This document shows, piece after piece, positions 35,205-43,656 of a DNA stretch of 63,486 nucleotides. Made by a program: the position numbers and the translations under genes. This stretch comes from Comamonadaceae bacterium. Its GTDB lineage: Bacteria > Pseudomonadota > Gammaproteobacteria > Burkholderiales > Burkholderiaceae_C. The DNA lies in NCBI GenBank assembly GCA_947450695.1, contig CANFWV010000012.1, positions 1 to 63,486 on the forward strand. The letters are read 5' to 3'. The stretch's first letter is position 1; the number at the start of each line of letters is the position of its first letter. A model generated the notes under the pieces. The model searched no databases. It was not told the DNA's origin and saw only the letters and a program-made list of their open reading frames with translations.

Positions 35205-35948
35205 ATGGCCCCCTCCATTCGACTGTACGAAGAAGTTCAGAACAACCACGAAGCCTTGGTGCTCGCGCATCTGGGCATGGTCAAGCGCGTGGCGCTGCAC
35301 TTGAAAGTGCGCATTCCACCGTTCATGGAGCTCGACGAACTGATTCAGGTCGGCATGATTGGACTGCTGGAGGCTGCACGCGCCTTCAACCCAAGCAAGG
35401 GCATTGAGTTTGAAGGCTTTGCCCACAGCCGTGTGCGCGGCGCCATTTTGGATGAAGTCAGGCGTCTGTCTTTTCTGCCGCGCTCGGCCGTCGCCTTCAA
35501 CAAATCTCACAGCAAAGCCACCGACGCCCTGGCCTCTGAGTTGGGTCGGGTTCCCACACAGACTGAATTGGCTGAACACGTGGGCAAAGATCTGGATGCG
35601 TTTCAAAAAGAACGCGGCCAAGCCAAACGCTTTGAGACCTATTCGATGGAGGTGATGAATGACGAGGTCATGAACATCGCCGACGACAGCGCGCAGCAAC
35701 CTGACGCCATCGTGGAACACGCCCAGTTCATGGGTGCCGTGGCGGGGGCCATTGGCGAACTGGCTGAACGCGACCAGTTGCTGATGAACCTGTACTACGT
35801 TGAAGAACTCAATCTCAAGGAGATTGGCGAAGTCCTGGGCGTGACCGAGTCCCGCGTCAGCCAGCTCTTGAGCGCCGTCGTCAAAAAACTTCGCGTGACC
35901 TTGCAAGTGGCTGAGCCGCCACCCAGCAAACCGCGTTCCCGAGGCTGA
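35205..35948 (+). CDS. fliA: Flagellar sigma factor FliA (sigma-28)
   Basis: A 247-residue sigma factor with region 2 (HLKVRIPPFMELDELIQVGM, then EGFAHSRVRGAILDEVR) and region 4 (NLKEIGEVLGVTESRVSQLL). I chose the ATG at 35205, just after the flhG stop; a longer in-frame start inside flhG is implausible. It should read the sigma-28 promoters found at flgM and fliS. Confidence 0.95.
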   Translation: MAPSIRLYEEVQNNHEALVLAHLGMVKRVALHLKVRIPPFMELDELIQVGMIGLLEAARAFNPSKGIEFEGFAHSRVRGAILDEVRRLSFLPRSAVAFNKSHSKATDALASELGRVPTQTELAEHVGKDLDAFQKERGQAKRFETYSMEVMNDEVMNIADDSAQQPDAIVEHAQFMGAVAGAIGELAERDQLLMNLYYVEELNLKEIGEVLGVTESRVSQLLSAVVKKLRVTLQVAEPPPSKPRSRG

Positions 35949-35965
35949 GACCGATCAACTCGGTC
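35949..35965 (+). repeat. Short hairpin after fliA
   Basis: GACCGA and TCGGTC form a 6-bp stem with a 5-base loop directly after the fliA stop. No T-run follows, so it is not a convincing terminator. It could still weaken read-through into the ATP-grasp gene. Confidence 0.3.
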
Positions 35966-36009
35966 ATGGCCGCACCTGAACCCAGCGGCGGCACCACAGC
36001 AGCATCACC

Positions 36010-37167
36010 ATGACGCTCGACAACCCAGCGCTAGCGCCTGTGCGGGCATCCCGTGAACTCTTGAATTTTTTACCCGGCGCTCTGCAAAGCTTGTTGGAGG
36101 ACATGGCGTCTGAAGCAGACATGGGCCAGAAATTCATGAAGATGTTTTTCATTCTTCAAAGCTTGCAAATGGACGAATTCTCACTGGAGATACAGGCCAA
36201 GGCACTGCAACACAGGTCCGTCTTTCGAATTTTGGCCCCGGCCCATCCAACCCTTCGCGTGCTGGCCGTCATGGGCCCCGGAAACATGTTGGAAAACGCC
36301 CCTCTGGACTTTATTTTATTCAACAAGAATATCCAGCTGGACCTTCTGTACGTGTCCACCGCAACCGTATTTTTTGCAGATATTCCTGACCACGATGTCG
36401 CCATATTGGCTTTGGGCGAATCTTCTAAAAACAAGCCCTTACTCGAACTGATTGAATCTCATCGACACAACTGGCCCCGACCTTTTTTAAATCACACGCA
36501 AGGGATTCTGAAATGCGCGAGAGATTCTCTCTACGCATTATTCAAAAATGAGGCATCTTTCAAAGTGCCCAAAACCAAGCGAATCAGCGCCCGACAACTT
36601 GCCTCAGAACGCATTCCTTTTTTGATCCGGCCCATAGACACGCATGCTGGCGAGAACTTCGAAAAGATAGACACCCCGCTAGCGTTAGAAGCGTATTTAG
36701 AAAAAAATAAAACCGTCCAAGATTTCTATCTTTCAGAGTTCATAGACTGCAGCCAGTCAGACGGTTTGTATAGAAAATTCAGAATCGCCTTGATAGACAA
36801 ACAACCCTATATTTGTCATTTGGCTATTTCTAACCATTGGGTTGTGCACTACATCGCCGCACACATGGAATTAAATCCTGCGAAGCGTGCAGAAGAAGAA
36901 AAGTTCATGGCTGAATTTGAAACTGAATTTCTTCCGCAGCATGGCGGAGCGCTCAAGATCATCGCGGAAAAACTAGGTCTTGATTATGTTGTGCTGGATT
37001 GCAGCGTTTCTATGGCTGGCACATTCGTGCTATTTGAGGCCGACAACGGTGCCTGGATTCACGACACAGACCCGGTCGACATTTATCCGTACAAACAGCC
37101 CGTCATGGCACGTGCATTTTCAGCTTTTGTCGAGATGCTGACGTCCAGCGCAAGAAAACCGAGATGA
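36010..37167 (+). CDS. RimK-like ATP-grasp family protein of unknown substrate, between fliA and fliS
   Basis: The 385-residue protein resembles an ATP-grasp ligase-like family usually seen fused to TPR repeats. Recognisable segments are RPFLNHTQGILKCARDSLYA, PFLIRPIDTHAGENFEKI (about residue 204), GLYRKFRIALIDKQPYICHL, and near the end VLFEADNGAWIHDTDPVDIY. No TPR is present; the first 60 residues are helical. No signal or membrane helix is visible. ATP-grasp enzymes join a carboxylate to an amine or thiol. The middle of the gene is AT-richer than its neighbours and uses codons they avoid (TTA, ATA, AGA), which suggests transfer. There is no strong ribosome site. Its position suggests a flagellar protein or a glycan precursor as substrate; this is inference. 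Confidence 0.65.
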   Translation: MTLDNPALAPVRASRELLNFLPGALQSLLEDMASEADMGQKFMKMFFILQSLQMDEFSLEIQAKALQHRSVFRILAPAHPTLRVLAVMGPGNMLENAPLDFILFNKNIQLDLLYVSTATVFFADIPDHDVAILALGESSKNKPLLELIESHRHNWPRPFLNHTQGILKCARDSLYALFKNEASFKVPKTKRISARQLASERIPFLIRPIDTHAGENFEKIDTPLALEAYLEKNKTVQDFYLSEFIDCSQSDGLYRKFRIALIDKQPYICHLAISNHWVVHYIAAHMELNPAKRAEEEKFMAEFETEFLPQHGGALKIIAEKLGLDYVVLDCSVSMAGTFVLFEADNGAWIHDTDPVDIYPYKQPVMARAFSAFVEMLTSSARKPR

Positions 37168-37173
37168 AAGGCC

Positions 37174-37200
37174 TCAAGTTTCCCGCTGACGTTCCGATTC
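37174..37200 (+). promoter_or_regulatory. Sigma-28 (FliA) promoter of fliS
   Basis: TCAAGTTT, 11 bases, then TCCGATTC. The -35 part and its flank (GCC before it) are identical to those of the flgM promoter and the spacing is exact; the -10 part keeps CCGAT. It lies 38 bases before the fliS ATG. Confidence 0.7.
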
Positions 37201-37238
37201 AAGGTGTGTCCACAGTCAGTTAATCAGGAGCAATCGAC

Positions 37239-37655
37239 ATGCGAGTTCATTTCAAGGCCATGGAAAGTTATGGCGCTGGCAACGTTGCCAGCCAAGCCGT
37301 TGTGGCCAACAAGGTCGAACTGATCCAGATGCTGTTTGACGGCCTGATTGAAAGCATGATGTCGGCGCAAGGCCACATCCAGCACGGCGCGATCGCTGAA
37401 AAAGGCAAAAGCCTGGCCCGTGCCAACCGAATTTTGTTTGGCCTGCAAGGTGCGCTTGACTTCGAAAAAGGCGGTGACCTGGCGACCAATTTGAACGAGC
37501 TTTACAGCTACGTCACTCGTCGCCTACTTCACATCAACATGTACAACGATCTGGACGCACTGAAAGAGGTTCATGGATTGATGAGTGAGATTCGCCAGGC
37601 TTGGCGCGATGTCCCGTCATTGCTGCCTGCCCGGACCAGTCTCACGGCCCATTGA
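37239..37655 (+). CDS. fliS: Flagellin export chaperone FliS
   Basis: A 138-residue helical protein with the FliS pattern (ANKVELIQMLFDGLIESMMS, then ALDFEKGGDLATNLNELYSY). It binds newly made flagellin. CAGGAG precedes the ATG by about seven bases. It is separated from fliC and fliD, which are not in this window, and has its own sigma-28 promoter. Confidence 0.92.
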   Translation: MRVHFKAMESYGAGNVASQAVVANKVELIQMLFDGLIESMMSAQGHIQHGAIAEKGKSLARANRILFGLQGALDFEKGGDLATNLNELYSYVTRRLLHINMYNDLDALKEVHGLMSEIRQAWRDVPSLLPARTSLTAH

Positions 37656-37742
37656 GTGTTGTGAAGAAAAAGCTTGCTCAGCGCCCAAGTTGTCATCCCC
37701 CGACCGTCGCGCAGGTCGTTGCCAACTTGATTGGATAAATCG

Positions 37743-38606
37743 ATGTTTTCGATAATTGGTCTCGTGGTTTTGTTTGCCTGTGTCTTTGGCGGGTTTATCC
37801 TGGCCGGTGGATCCATGGCACCGATTATTCACGCCGCACCGCATGAAATGCTGGTGATTGGCGGCGCTGCTGTTGGCGCTATGTTGGTTGGCAACAGCAC
37901 GGCCATCATCAAAGGGGCGCTCGGCGGGATGGGCAAAGTATTCAAGGGTCCCAAATACAAAAAAGCCGATTACCTCAGCACGATATTTGTGGTCTCAAAA
38001 ATCATGAAAACCCTCAAAAGCGAGGGAGCCGTTGCACTCGAAGCACACATCGAAAACCCCGAAGCCAGTGCCATTTTTGGTGAATACCCGGCGCTGTTAA
38101 AAGACCACGACCTGCTGCACCTGATCACCGACACGATTCGCTTGTTGGTCGTCTCGTCGAGCAACTTGAGTGCATATGCGGTCGAAGAAGTCATGGAACA
38201 GTCGATCAAGACCCACCACCACAGCGCCATGAAACCTGCCGCTGCACTGGCCTCCATGGCCGGCGCTTTGCCTGCGTTGGGCATTGTGGCGTGCGTCTTG
38301 GGCGTGGTGAAAACCATGGGTGCGATTGACCAACCGCCCGCCATCTTGGGCGGCTTGATCGGTGGCGCCTTGGTCGGAACATTCTTGGGTGTGTTTTTGG
38401 CGTACGGCATGGTCGAACCCATGGCCGGCCGGCTGACCCAAATCATTGAAGATGAAGCTGAGATCTACAAAGTCGTCAAGCAAATCATCATTGGCACCAT
38501 GCACGGCCACCCGATGCCGCTGATCATTGAAGCAGCGCGTGTGGGCATCAGCCACCACAACCAACCTAGTTTTGCAGAAGTCTTTGACGGCTTGCGCGGC
38601 AATTAA
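37743..38606 (+). CDS. motA: Flagellar stator protein MotA
   Basis: A 287-residue stator subunit with four membrane helices and typical segments (VLFACVFGGFILAGGSMAPI at the N-terminus, then ALPALGIVACVLGVVKTMGA in the third helix). I chose the ATG at 37743 rather than a TTG at 37731. It is followed by motB two bases after its stop. Confidence 0.94.
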   Translation: MFSIIGLVVLFACVFGGFILAGGSMAPIIHAAPHEMLVIGGAAVGAMLVGNSTAIIKGALGGMGKVFKGPKYKKADYLSTIFVVSKIMKTLKSEGAVALEAHIENPEASAIFGEYPALLKDHDLLHLITDTIRLLVVSSSNLSAYAVEEVMEQSIKTHHHSAMKPAAALASMAGALPALGIVACVLGVVKTMGAIDQPPAILGGLIGGALVGTFLGVFLAYGMVEPMAGRLTQIIEDEAEIYKVVKQIIIGTMHGHPMPLIIEAARVGISHHNQPSFAEVFDGLRGN

Positions 38607-38608
38607 GC

Positions 38609-39655
38609 ATGGCTGAAGCCGCCGTCGACATCCCTCCCGCAGCTGAAAAGGCTGTGTCGCCAGAGACAGCGGAGGCCTCTGTTGCCGCTGCGCCAGCGGC
38701 CGTGCCTGAAGCAAAGCCAGCGGCACCTGAAGTCGCGGCAGCAGAACCGGCGCCTCTTGCGCCTGTTATCGTTGTTAAAAAGTTCATTGACGATGGTCAT
38801 GCGGGTGCCCACGGCGGCGCCTGGAAAATTGCTCTGGCCGACATGATGACCGCCATGATGGCGTTCTTTTTGCTCATGTGGCTGTTGGGCGCCACCAACG
38901 AAAATCAGAGAAAAAGTATCGCCGACTACTTCAAGCCGACCTCGCACAGCAACGTCACCATGGGACAACTGGCCGGCTCCAACGGTATTTTGGGTGGCCG
39001 GTCCATCATCGACCCTGACGGCTTTCCGTTTTCAGCCAAACAAACTGCGGCGATGGAGCGGTTGACCCCCCGGTCTGAAGGTGGCCCGACGGAGAACGAT
39101 CCTTCGCCGAATAGCACCGAGCGTGCCAACCCCGATCAAGTGAGCGAGGCGGAGAAAAAACAAATTGTGGAAGAAGCCGATAAAGCCGCTTTCGACAAGC
39201 TTGAGAAAGAAGTCAGTGAACGTCTTGAGAACACGCCCAATCTTGAGAACCTGAAAGAACAAGTCAAGTTCGTCCGCGAAAAAGATGGGCTGCGCATTGA
39301 GATCATCGAGAAAGCTGACTTCGCCATGTTTGCAATGGGCACAACACGCCTTTTACCGCGTGCACAGGCGCTGCTCAATGAAGTTGCAAAGTCCCTGGGA
39401 ACCATGCCGAACAAGTTAGCTCTGCGTGGGCACACCGACAGCGTGGCGTTTTCAAATACGGACAACCGTAACAACTGGTCCTTGTCAGCCGAGCGTGCAG
39501 AAGCAACACGCCTGTTGGTCGAAAAGAACGGGGTTAAATCTGCCCGGTTTGCCCGAATTGAAGGGGTGGCAGACACCGCCCCTTACAACCCAAGCGATCC
39601 GCTAGATCCACGCAACCGACGCATCAGCATCACGGTTTTGTACCGCGATCGTTGA
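38609..39655 (+). CDS. motB: Flagellar stator protein MotB
   Basis: MotB couples proton flow to rotation and anchors the stator. The membrane helix contains the proton-binding Asp (ALADMMTAMMAFFLLMWLLG). The C-terminal OmpA-like domain (LALRGHTDSVAFSNTDNRNN) binds peptidoglycan. The 70-residue N-terminal extension is very Ala/Pro/Glu-rich, longer than in E. coli MotB. It is paired with motA. Confidence 0.95.
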   Translation: MAEAAVDIPPAAEKAVSPETAEASVAAAPAAVPEAKPAAPEVAAAEPAPLAPVIVVKKFIDDGHAGAHGGAWKIALADMMTAMMAFFLLMWLLGATNENQRKSIADYFKPTSHSNVTMGQLAGSNGILGGRSIIDPDGFPFSAKQTAAMERLTPRSEGGPTENDPSPNSTERANPDQVSEAEKKQIVEEADKAAFDKLEKEVSERLENTPNLENLKEQVKFVREKDGLRIEIIEKADFAMFAMGTTRLLPRAQALLNEVAKSLGTMPNKLALRGHTDSVAFSNTDNRNNWSLSAERAEATRLLVEKNGVKSARFARIEGVADTAPYNPSDPLDPRNRRISITVLYRDR

Positions 39656-39782
39656 TTTTTGGAGGCATGGCGGCCAGTCCGCCCAGAAATGTTACGTATT
39701 TGTTACCCGTTTCGGCGCCGTAAGAGATTGCGGAACAGTAAGTTTTCCGGTGAGAATTGCGATCTAACTCATCTGATGGCCC

Positions 39783-41522
39783 ATGCCAGAAAATAGCTCG
39801 GCCTTCAGGCATCGAACCAAGTACACACCCTCCAGCCTCGCACGACGCTTTGCCTTAGCAGCTGCCGGTCTGGCGGTGGCTGCACTGCTGCTGACATCCT
39901 TGGCTTCATGGTGGTTGCTCACCCGTCAACAAGAAAGTGCAATGCACGAGCTTGCTGCTCGTGAGCGACAGTTTCACGCGCAAACCATCGGTCTCAACTT
40001 GACGGCGTTGGCCACCCGCATGACAGAGGTTGCAGGCAGCACGATTTTGGCAACCGGACGTGTCGACAGGGCTGGCCGGGAAACGTATCTTCAGCCATTT
40101 TTGGCGAGCATCCGTCAAGTCAACGGCATACCCGTGCAAGTCTTATTCACCGACTATCAAGGCGGCGAAATCGCCAGCAATAACGCGCAGTTCAGTGCAG
40201 AAGAGCGACTTTGGCTGAGCGAAAAAATCAAGCTGGGTCGGCCCGCCTCCGGGATTTTCTGGAATGGTGATGCCCCCGAATTGGTCGCTTTAGCCCCCTT
40301 GGTTTACCAGCGTACAAAAAACCCTGAAGGCGGACTTTTATACAAAATCGCCTTGAGCGCCTTGCACACTGACGACAACATGCAACTGCTTTGGGGAGCG
40401 CCCCTGGCTGACGAGCCGAACCAAACCAACCCAGTGGCCGTACCGGCCGTTTTTGGAGCGCTGGACTTTCGCATCAAAGGCGCCTCGCCGCAAGACATAA
40501 ACAGTTCACTGTCGCCACTTTACTTGCCGATTTTCTTGCTGGTCTTGGGGCTGTTCGTGGCCGTGGTTCTGGGCGGTGCACACATGGCATTGGTCCTCAC
40601 CCGCGATCTCAGAAAACTTCAGCTTTTTGCCAGTCAGTTGGTCAGGGATGGCTTGAGCCAGGAACGGGCTCAAGTCACGGGAACCGAAGAAGTCGCCAGC
40701 CTGTCATCGTCTATCAATCAAATGCTAGACCGGCTGTACGAGCAGCGCCAAGCACTCACCCGCGAAGGGCAAAAGCAAGTCGATCTGGCGAATGCGCTCA
40801 AGCGTGCGGACAAACGAAAAGACGAGTTTGTCGCCATGCTCGCAGACGAACTGCGGAATCCTCTGGCACCGATCATGACCGGCGCAGACATGCTCATCAT
40901 GGCCGCCAAAGACGACCCCCTCATTCAGCGCACGGGCCATATCATCAGCAATCAAGCTAAACACATGGCGCGCATCATTGACGACTTGCTGGATATCTCT
41001 CGAATCACGCGGGGTCAAGTCACGCTCAAGCTCGAAACCATCGACTTTGCCACCGTGGTGGCCGTCGCCATCGAACAGATTCGCCCCCTCATCGAGTCGA
41101 ATCAGCATCACTTTTCAGTTTCCATTCAAGCCGGCCCCCTCCCCGTCAATGGTGACCACGCCCGGCTCGTTCAAGTCACCAGCCATCTTTTGAACAATGC
41201 CGCCAAGTACACGCCCGAAGGCGGTTACCTCGACCTGCGCGTCGCCATCGAGGCCGACGAACTGCGTATGACGGTGGGAGACAACGGCCATGGCATTGAC
41301 CCCGACCTGATGCCCGATATATTTGACCTCTTCACCCAAGGCGAACGCTCCCAGGATCGGCGCCAGAGGGGGCTTGGGCTCGGACTGGCCTTGGTTAAAA
41401 GTCTGGTTCAAATGCATGGAGGACGGGTCACGGCCAACAGCCCGGGACTTGGCAAGGGCTCAAGTTTTAACGTTTATTTGCCCTGTGCCCGCAACAGCAC
41501 TGTCGCGCAGCACATCGGGTAG
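39783..41522 (+). CDS. Membrane sensor histidine-kinase-like protein with Asp in place of the phospho-acceptor His
   Basis: The layout is membrane helix 1 (about 22-46), a periplasmic sensor region (about 47-244), helix 2 (about 246-268), HAMP, the dimerisation helices and an HATPase domain. The ATPase boxes look intact (N box LLNNAAKYTP; G1 DNGHGIDP; G2 RGLGLGLALV). The H box, normally AMLAHELRNPL, reads AMLADELRNPL: codon 355 (40845-40847) is GAC, one base from CAC. Autophosphorylation on His is therefore not expected. No response regulator is nearby. It follows motB; a weak sigma-28-like sequence (GTAAGTTT at 39738) lies upstream. Confidence 0.85.
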   Translation: MPENSSAFRHRTKYTPSSLARRFALAAAGLAVAALLLTSLASWWLLTRQQESAMHELAARERQFHAQTIGLNLTALATRMTEVAGSTILATGRVDRAGRETYLQPFLASIRQVNGIPVQVLFTDYQGGEIASNNAQFSAEERLWLSEKIKLGRPASGIFWNGDAPELVALAPLVYQRTKNPEGGLLYKIALSALHTDDNMQLLWGAPLADEPNQTNPVAVPAVFGALDFRIKGASPQDINSSLSPLYLPIFLLVLGLFVAVVLGGAHMALVLTRDLRKLQLFASQLVRDGLSQERAQVTGTEEVASLSSSINQMLDRLYEQRQALTREGQKQVDLANALKRADKRKDEFVAMLADELRNPLAPIMTGADMLIMAAKDDPLIQRTGHIISNQAKHMARIIDDLLDISRITRGQVTLKLETIDFATVVAVAIEQIRPLIESNQHHFSVSIQAGPLPVNGDHARLVQVTSHLLNNAAKYTPEGGYLDLRVAIEADELRMTVGDNGHGIDPDLMPDIFDLFTQGERSQDRRQRGLGLGLALVKSLVQMHGGRVTANSPGLGKGSSFNVYLPCARNSTVAQHIG

Positions 41523-41581
41523 CACCTTCAAACTCCGCGGGCTCAAACTCCAAGGGTTATCACGCACGAAGAAGGGCTGCC

Positions 41582-41611
41582 TTGTCAGGCTGTCAATTTC
41601 CCATTGATAAT
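41582..41611 (+). promoter_or_regulatory. Candidate sigma-70 promoter of the LivK-like gene
   Basis: TTGTCA, 18 bases, GATAAT, with a TG-type extension before the -10. It lies 38 bases upstream of the start at 41650. Confidence 0.5.
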
Positions 41612-41649
41612 GTGCGGCTTTTGAAGCCCCTTACAACATGGAGACAAGC

Positions 41650-42786
41650 ATGAAAACATTTTTAAAATTGGCGTTGATTGGTGCAATGTTCGCAACGGGC
41701 GTGGCACAAGCCCAAACCGTGAAAATCGTGGGACTTGTTGAACTCAGCGGCACCGGTGCTACGTCAGGCACCAATTTTGACAACGGCATGAAACTCGCAG
41801 TGAAAGAGATCAATGCCGCAGGCGGCATCTTGGGCCGCAAGATTGATTACACCTCCAGCGACACCCAGTCCAACCCCGGCGTGGCCAAGGGTCTGGCTGA
41901 AAAAGCCGTCGACAACGACGTCTACGTGGTCATGGGCCCTGTGTTTTCTGGCTCCATCATGGTCAGCATGGCCGCTACTCGCCGTGCAGAAATCCCTAAC
42001 TTCACCGGTGGCGAAGCGGCTGCCATCACGGAGCAAGGCAACCCCTACGTTTTCAGAACCTCGTTCACCCAATCCACGGCCATGCCCAAGATTGCCGGCT
42101 ATATCAAAAACACCGTCAAGGCCAAAGCTGTCGACGTGATTTATGTCAACAACGACTTTGGCAAAGGTGGCCGTGACCTGATCATGAAAGCCCTCGAAGC
42201 CCAAGGCATCAAAGTCGGTGCAGACGTTTCCACTGAACCCGGCCAAGTCGACTTCAGCAGCGCCGTGATCAAGGTCAAGCAGTCCAGCGCCGACGCCGTG
42301 TTCGTTTACTCGAACGAAGAAGAGTCTGCCCGTTTGCTGCGCGAGCTCAAAAAGCAAGGTTACACAAAACCCATCATTGGTGAGACCACTTTGACCAGTC
42401 AGAAAGTGATCGAGCTGGCAGGGGATGCAGCCAATGGCGCGATCGCCCATGTGGGCCTGACGGCTGACGCACCCCAAGCCAATGTCAAAAAATTCGATGC
42501 AGCCTACCAGCGCGAGTTCAAGTCCAAGACCGACCACAACGGCCTGAAAGGCTATATCGGCATTTACACCGTCAAGGCTGTGACCGAAAAAATTGGCAAG
42601 TTCGATTCCAAGGCTTTTGCCGCCGCCATGAAAAATCTCAGCCTCTCGGCCAAGACAACGCCGGGTCTGTTGCTGGACCTCAGTTACGACGACAAAGGCG
42701 ACCTCGACCGTGAGAGCTACATGACCAAAGTGGTCGCGGGCAAGCAAGTGGTCACCAGCATCTTGCCGCCCGTCAACAAAAAATAA
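41650..42786 (+). CDS. ABC transporter periplasmic substrate-binding protein, LivK/branched-chain amino acid type
   Basis: A 378-residue periplasmic binding protein with a Sec signal (LKLALIGAMFATGVAQA) and the type-1 Leu/Ile/Val fold (LVELSGTGATSGTNFDNGMK, then VVMGPVFSGSIMVSMAATRR). Members of this family also bind aromatic acids and other carboxylates. I chose the ATG at 41650 because GGAG lies 7 bases upstream. No ABC permease or ATPase genes follow. Its neighbours suggest a carboxylate ligand, which is inference. Confidence 0.88.
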   Translation: MKTFLKLALIGAMFATGVAQAQTVKIVGLVELSGTGATSGTNFDNGMKLAVKEINAAGGILGRKIDYTSSDTQSNPGVAKGLAEKAVDNDVYVVMGPVFSGSIMVSMAATRRAEIPNFTGGEAAAITEQGNPYVFRTSFTQSTAMPKIAGYIKNTVKAKAVDVIYVNNDFGKGGRDLIMKALEAQGIKVGADVSTEPGQVDFSSAVIKVKQSSADAVFVYSNEEESARLLRELKKQGYTKPIIGETTLTSQKVIELAGDAANGAIAHVGLTADAPQANVKKFDAAYQREFKSKTDHNGLKGYIGIYTVKAVTEKIGKFDSKAFAAAMKNLSLSAKTTPGLLLDLSYDDKGDLDRESYMTKVVAGKQVVTSILPPVNKK

Positions 42787-42806
42787 CAGGACGCTTCGTT
42801 TACGCC

Positions 42807-43646
42807 ATGGACAACAGAAAATTCACATTGGCCGGCGTGATGGGCCTGCCCATCACGCAGTCACGTTCACCGATTCTTCACAACTACTGGATTGCCCGGC
42901 ACGGTTTGAGAGGTGCTTACGGTCACTTTCCGGTCGAAGCGAAGTACTTGGAGGCGGCCATTCGCGGCCTGTCAGCATTGGGACTCGCGGGTTGCAATGT
43001 GACCCAACCCCACAAGGTTGAAGCCCTCAAGTTGATGGATGTTGTTGACCCGTTGGCGCAGCGCATGGGGGCGATCAACTGCATCGTGGTGCAGCCTGAC
43101 GGCAGTCTGCACGGCTTTAACCACGATGGCTATGGCTACATTCAAAGCTTGAAAGACGCCAACCCCGATTGGCGGGCAGATGCCGGGCCGATCGTCGTGT
43201 TGGGCGCTGGCGGCGCGTCTCGTGCGGTTGTTCTAAGCCTGATCGATCAAGGGGCGACCGAGATTCGACTGGTAAACCGAACGCTCGACAAAGCGCAAGC
43301 TCTGGCTGCAGGGTATGAACATATCGTCAAAGTCGTTTCTTGGGCAGAACGCAACAGCGCAATGGAAGGCTGTGCGCTCTTGGTCAATACCACCAACCAG
43401 GGCATGTATGGTCAGGCACCACTGGATGTGACCCTAGACGCCCTTCCCATGTCAGCCATGGTCTCAGACGCAATCTACGTCCCGCTTGAAACACCGTTGC
43501 TGGAAACCGCACGGCTGCGTGGCAACACAACTGCCAATGGTTTGGGCATGTTGCTGAACCAGGCACGCCCTGCATTCAAATCATGGTTTGGTGTCATGCC
43601 CGAGATCACGGATGAATTGAAGCAGGCCGTTTTGGCCACTTTTTGA
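42807..43646 (+). CDS. Shikimate/quinate dehydrogenase-family protein (AroE-like)
   Basis: A 279-residue NAD(P)-dependent dehydrogenase of the AroE family. It has the substrate-site motifs QSRSPILHNYW and GCNVTQPHKVEAL (catalytic Lys), NHDGYGY where AroE has NTDGxG (catalytic Asp kept), and the dinucleotide loop VVLGAGGASRAVV. The location in a catabolic cluster next to an amidohydrolase makes it likely to be a catabolic or paralogous enzyme rather than the biosynthetic AroE. Confidence 0.85.
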   Translation: MDNRKFTLAGVMGLPITQSRSPILHNYWIARHGLRGAYGHFPVEAKYLEAAIRGLSALGLAGCNVTQPHKVEALKLMDVVDPLAQRMGAINCIVVQPDGSLHGFNHDGYGYIQSLKDANPDWRADAGPIVVLGAGGASRAVVLSLIDQGATEIRLVNRTLDKAQALAAGYEHIVKVVSWAERNSAMEGCALLVNTTNQGMYGQAPLDVTLDALPMSAMVSDAIYVPLETPLLETARLRGNTTANGLGMLLNQARPAFKSWFGVMPEITDELKQAVLATF

Positions 43647-43656
43647 TGCGTCGCCA

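Noticed and set aside
34866-35906. 346-codon minus-strand frame opposite flhG and fliA
   Set aside because: Shadow of two certain genes; composition typical of antisense frames.
37656-37742. Sigma-28 promoter before motA (CAAGTTG near 37688)
   Set aside because: The -10 part does not match at any sensible spacing.
41764-42747. 327-codon minus-strand frame opposite the LivK-like gene
   Set aside because: Fully antisense to a gene with clear signal peptide and family motifs.
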